From G963422445 sp963422445 (GTDB lineage Bacteria > Pseudomonadota > Alphaproteobacteria > Thalassobaculales > Thalassobaculaceae), in assembly GCA_963422445.2 (NCBI GenBank), contig CAXXOV010000001.1:248001-312000 (forward strand): a stretch of DNA of 64,000 nucleotides, read 5' to 3'. Positions 62,633-64,000 of this stretch are shown piece after piece. Numbering within the stretch: position 1 is the first letter of the stretch; every line of letters begins with the position of its first letter. The position numbers and the translations under genes were made by a program. Below the pieces are notes generated by a model. That model had not been told where the DNA came from. It worked only from the letters and a program-made list of their open reading frames with translations, and searched no databases.

Positions 62633-64000
62633 CTATTCCAGATAGAAAAGAAGTTCGTCGAGCGCTTTACCCAGTCCCTTGACCTTTTCCTCGTCACACT
62701 GTTTCAGGGCGTTGCGAAGATCTTCCATCAAATCGACCATTTCCGTCCGGTCTTCCCCGTATGCCAAAGCCAGAGCCTGCTCGGCGCGTTTCAACACGGC
62801 CGCAATCTCTTCATCATCGTCGATCGGCGCCGCGGGAGCGGTAATGTCCGATGTTGCATCGACAATCTCGGATTCAGACACGTTGTCATCCCAGTCGGAG
62901 CCGATTCGGGCTTTCGAGCTGGCAACATCGTCATCGGAAAGCCGATCCATTACGCCGTCAATCGTTGCCCGCAGTTCCTTTCCGGTCGCCCGTTCGAGTG
63001 CATGGATATGCAGGATGCCGTCAAGATCAAGACTATAGCTGAACAGAATGCCCGCATCGAACGCGTCTTCACTTTCATTCAGACCTTCAAACAAGAAATT
63101 CGCGATCTTCACGTTGTTCGATGCTTTTTCATGTTCACCCTGATAGACATCGATGCTCGCCATTTTTTGCGCACTGGTAAACGTGTAGAACGCTTCGGTG
63201 CGAGCCACCGGGAGTTTGGAATTGCGCCTGATGATGGGGATGAAAATGTCTTCGGACCAGAAGCCGTTCCGCTCACCAGACACCCGCGTGCCAAAGGTAT
63301 ATGGCGTTATGTCGACGAGAACGGCCTGCATGTCCTTGCCCATCTCGATCCCCGCCTGAACACCGGCCCCGAGCGCAACGCAAAGGTCCGGGTCGACTTC
63401 GCCGTGCGGCTCGTGGCCCAGGCGCTCGCGAAGCAGCGAGGCAACCCTGGGAATGCGGGTCGACCCGCCGACCAACAACACCCGTTCGAGTTGATCCGGT
63501 CGAAGCCTGGCGTCGCTGAGCGCCTTGGTCACCGCCGTCATCGTGCGCGCCAACATCCCGTCGACGGCCTCCTCGAAGGTGGCCCGGGACAATTCGAAGG
63601 AAAGATGAACATCTTTCCCGCCCTCCGACCCGATGTGATCTTCTTCGATACGAACATAAGGCTGCTCGGAGAGCGCGATTTTCGCCTGCTCGGCCGCCCG
63701 AGTCAGGCGGGCCTGAAGGAGAATGTCGGACCGACAGTCCTTGAGTCCGAGATCGGATTCAATGAAATCGTTGAGCAACCCGACGATAATTTCATCGAAA
63801 TCGTTGCCGCCAAGTTCATTATCACCCATCGTGGCGAGAACTTCCACAACGCCATCTTCGATCGCGACAACCGATACGTCAAAGGTTCCGCCGCCAAGAT
63901 CGTAGACTAGGATCTTGTGCTCACCCGACTGACCGCTTTCATAGGTCAGTGCGGCAGCCGTTGGTTCGTTGATGATCCGCACGACCTCAAGACCCGCGAT
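62633..64000 (-). CDS. Hsp70-family chaperone, C-terminal part (cut by window edge)
   Basis: Partial Hsp70/DnaK-type ATPase; about 455 residues are inside the window and the N-terminus lies beyond it. The ATPase domain shows RIINEPTAAALTYESGQ, VYDLGGGTFDVSVVAIEDG, DNELGGNDFDEIIVG and VLLVGGSTRIPRVASLLRER. The substrate-binding domain begins with LVDITPYTFGTRVSG and is followed by a long acidic region (DDNVSESEIVDATSD, APIDDDEEIAAV) in place of the normal DnaK lid. It therefore looks like a specialised Hsp70 and not DnaK itself. Its partner is the adjacent zinc-ribbon protein. Confidence 0.88.
   Translation of the reverse strand: MAGLEVVRIINEPTAAALTYESGQSGEHKILVYDLGGGTFDVSVVAIEDGVVEVLATMGDNELGGNDFDEIIVGLLNDFIESDLGLKDCRSDILLQARLTRAAEQAKIALSEQPYVRIEEDHIGSEGGKDVHLSFELSRATFEEAVDGMLARTMTAVTKALSDARLRPDQLERVLLVGGSTRIPRVASLLRERLGHEPHGEVDPDLCVALGAGVQAGIEMGKDMQAVLVDITPYTFGTRVSGERNGFWSEDIFIPIIRRNSKLPVARTEAFYTFTSAQKMASIDVYQGEHEKASNNVKIANFLFEGLNESEDAFDAGILFSYSLDLDGILHIHALERATGKELRATIDGVMDRLSDDDVASSKARIGSDWDDNVSESEIVDATSDITAPAAPIDDDEEIAAVLKRAEQALALAYGEDRTEMVDLMEDLRNALKQCDEEKVKGLGKALDELLFYLE

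Noticed and set aside
62345..63910. 521-codon plus-strand open frame
   Set aside because: Antisense to the Hsp70-family gene.
1..64000. CRISPR arrays, rRNA operons and replication origin
   Set aside because: No regularly spaced direct repeats, rRNA sequence or DnaA-box cluster was seen.

Overview
The window looks like part of an alphaproteobacterial chromosome, probably Rhodospirillales-like, at high GC (about 60% by eye). The evidence is the gene content and order: a glnD-murJ-trpS / nfuA / tsaB-rimI block, an fzlA gene (an FtsZ-binding GST-like protein specific to Alphaproteobacteria), a DUF1289 protein, apaG next to folE, and a TerB-DnaJ protein with the usual MSIWGK start. Several accessory genes are decayed and six or more IS elements or remnants are present. 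Together with many Fe(II)/2OG oxygenases (TauD and PhyH types), this suggests a genome with many insertion sequences under relaxed selection, possibly host-associated. The lifestyle is inference.

Layout. 0-9 kb: a TauD-type dioxygenase cut by the window edge, a Fic pseudogene, an FAH-family hydrolase, an alpha/beta hydrolase, a D-lactate dehydrogenase-like flavoprotein, a nucleoside 2-deoxyribosyltransferase-like protein, and a decayed FitA/VapC toxin-antitoxin locus whose toxin gene carries an IS5-family insertion with a CTAA target duplication. 9-29 kb: mostly housekeeping genes (SDR, TerB-J, moaA, broken rimI, tsaB, polysaccharide deacetylase-like, nfuA, trpS, murJ, glnD, speE, speD, DUF1289, DJ-1-like, tRNA-Gly(CCC), apaG, folE, trkH, argE). 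29-34.7 kb: gene remnants (MORN-repeat protein, IrrE-like protein, IS3 and ISAs1 remnants).

34.7-42.3 kb and 52.3-58.4 kb: two catabolic gene sets. The first holds a Rieske ferredoxin, a small unknown protein, an amidohydrolase, both subunits of a Rieske ring-hydroxylating oxygenase, a beta-hydroxyacid dehydrogenase-like enzyme, an SDR, a PhyH dioxygenase and a TauD dioxygenase. The second, all on the minus strand, holds TauD, two paralogous amidohydrolases, a Rieske ferredoxin, a duplicated two-domain VOC protein and an MFS transporter. The two sets share enzyme families and could serve one ring-degradation pathway: hydroxylation, dehydrogenation, metal-dependent cleavage, then decarboxylation or hydrolysis. 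The substrate cannot be read from the sequence.

42.5-51.9 kb: a mobile-element island separating the two catabolic sets. It holds an intact IS630, an IS1595-family remnant, katG, a group II intron maturase remnant, an apparently intact IS5/IS427-type element with a probable -1 frameshift, an ATPase-like remnant and a degenerate IS3 element with long terminal inverted repeats.

58.5-64 kb: core genes again (fzlA, MFS, yciB/ispZ, dusA, a zinc-ribbon/TPR protein and an Hsp70-family protein running off the end). No CRISPR array, rRNA or origin was seen.
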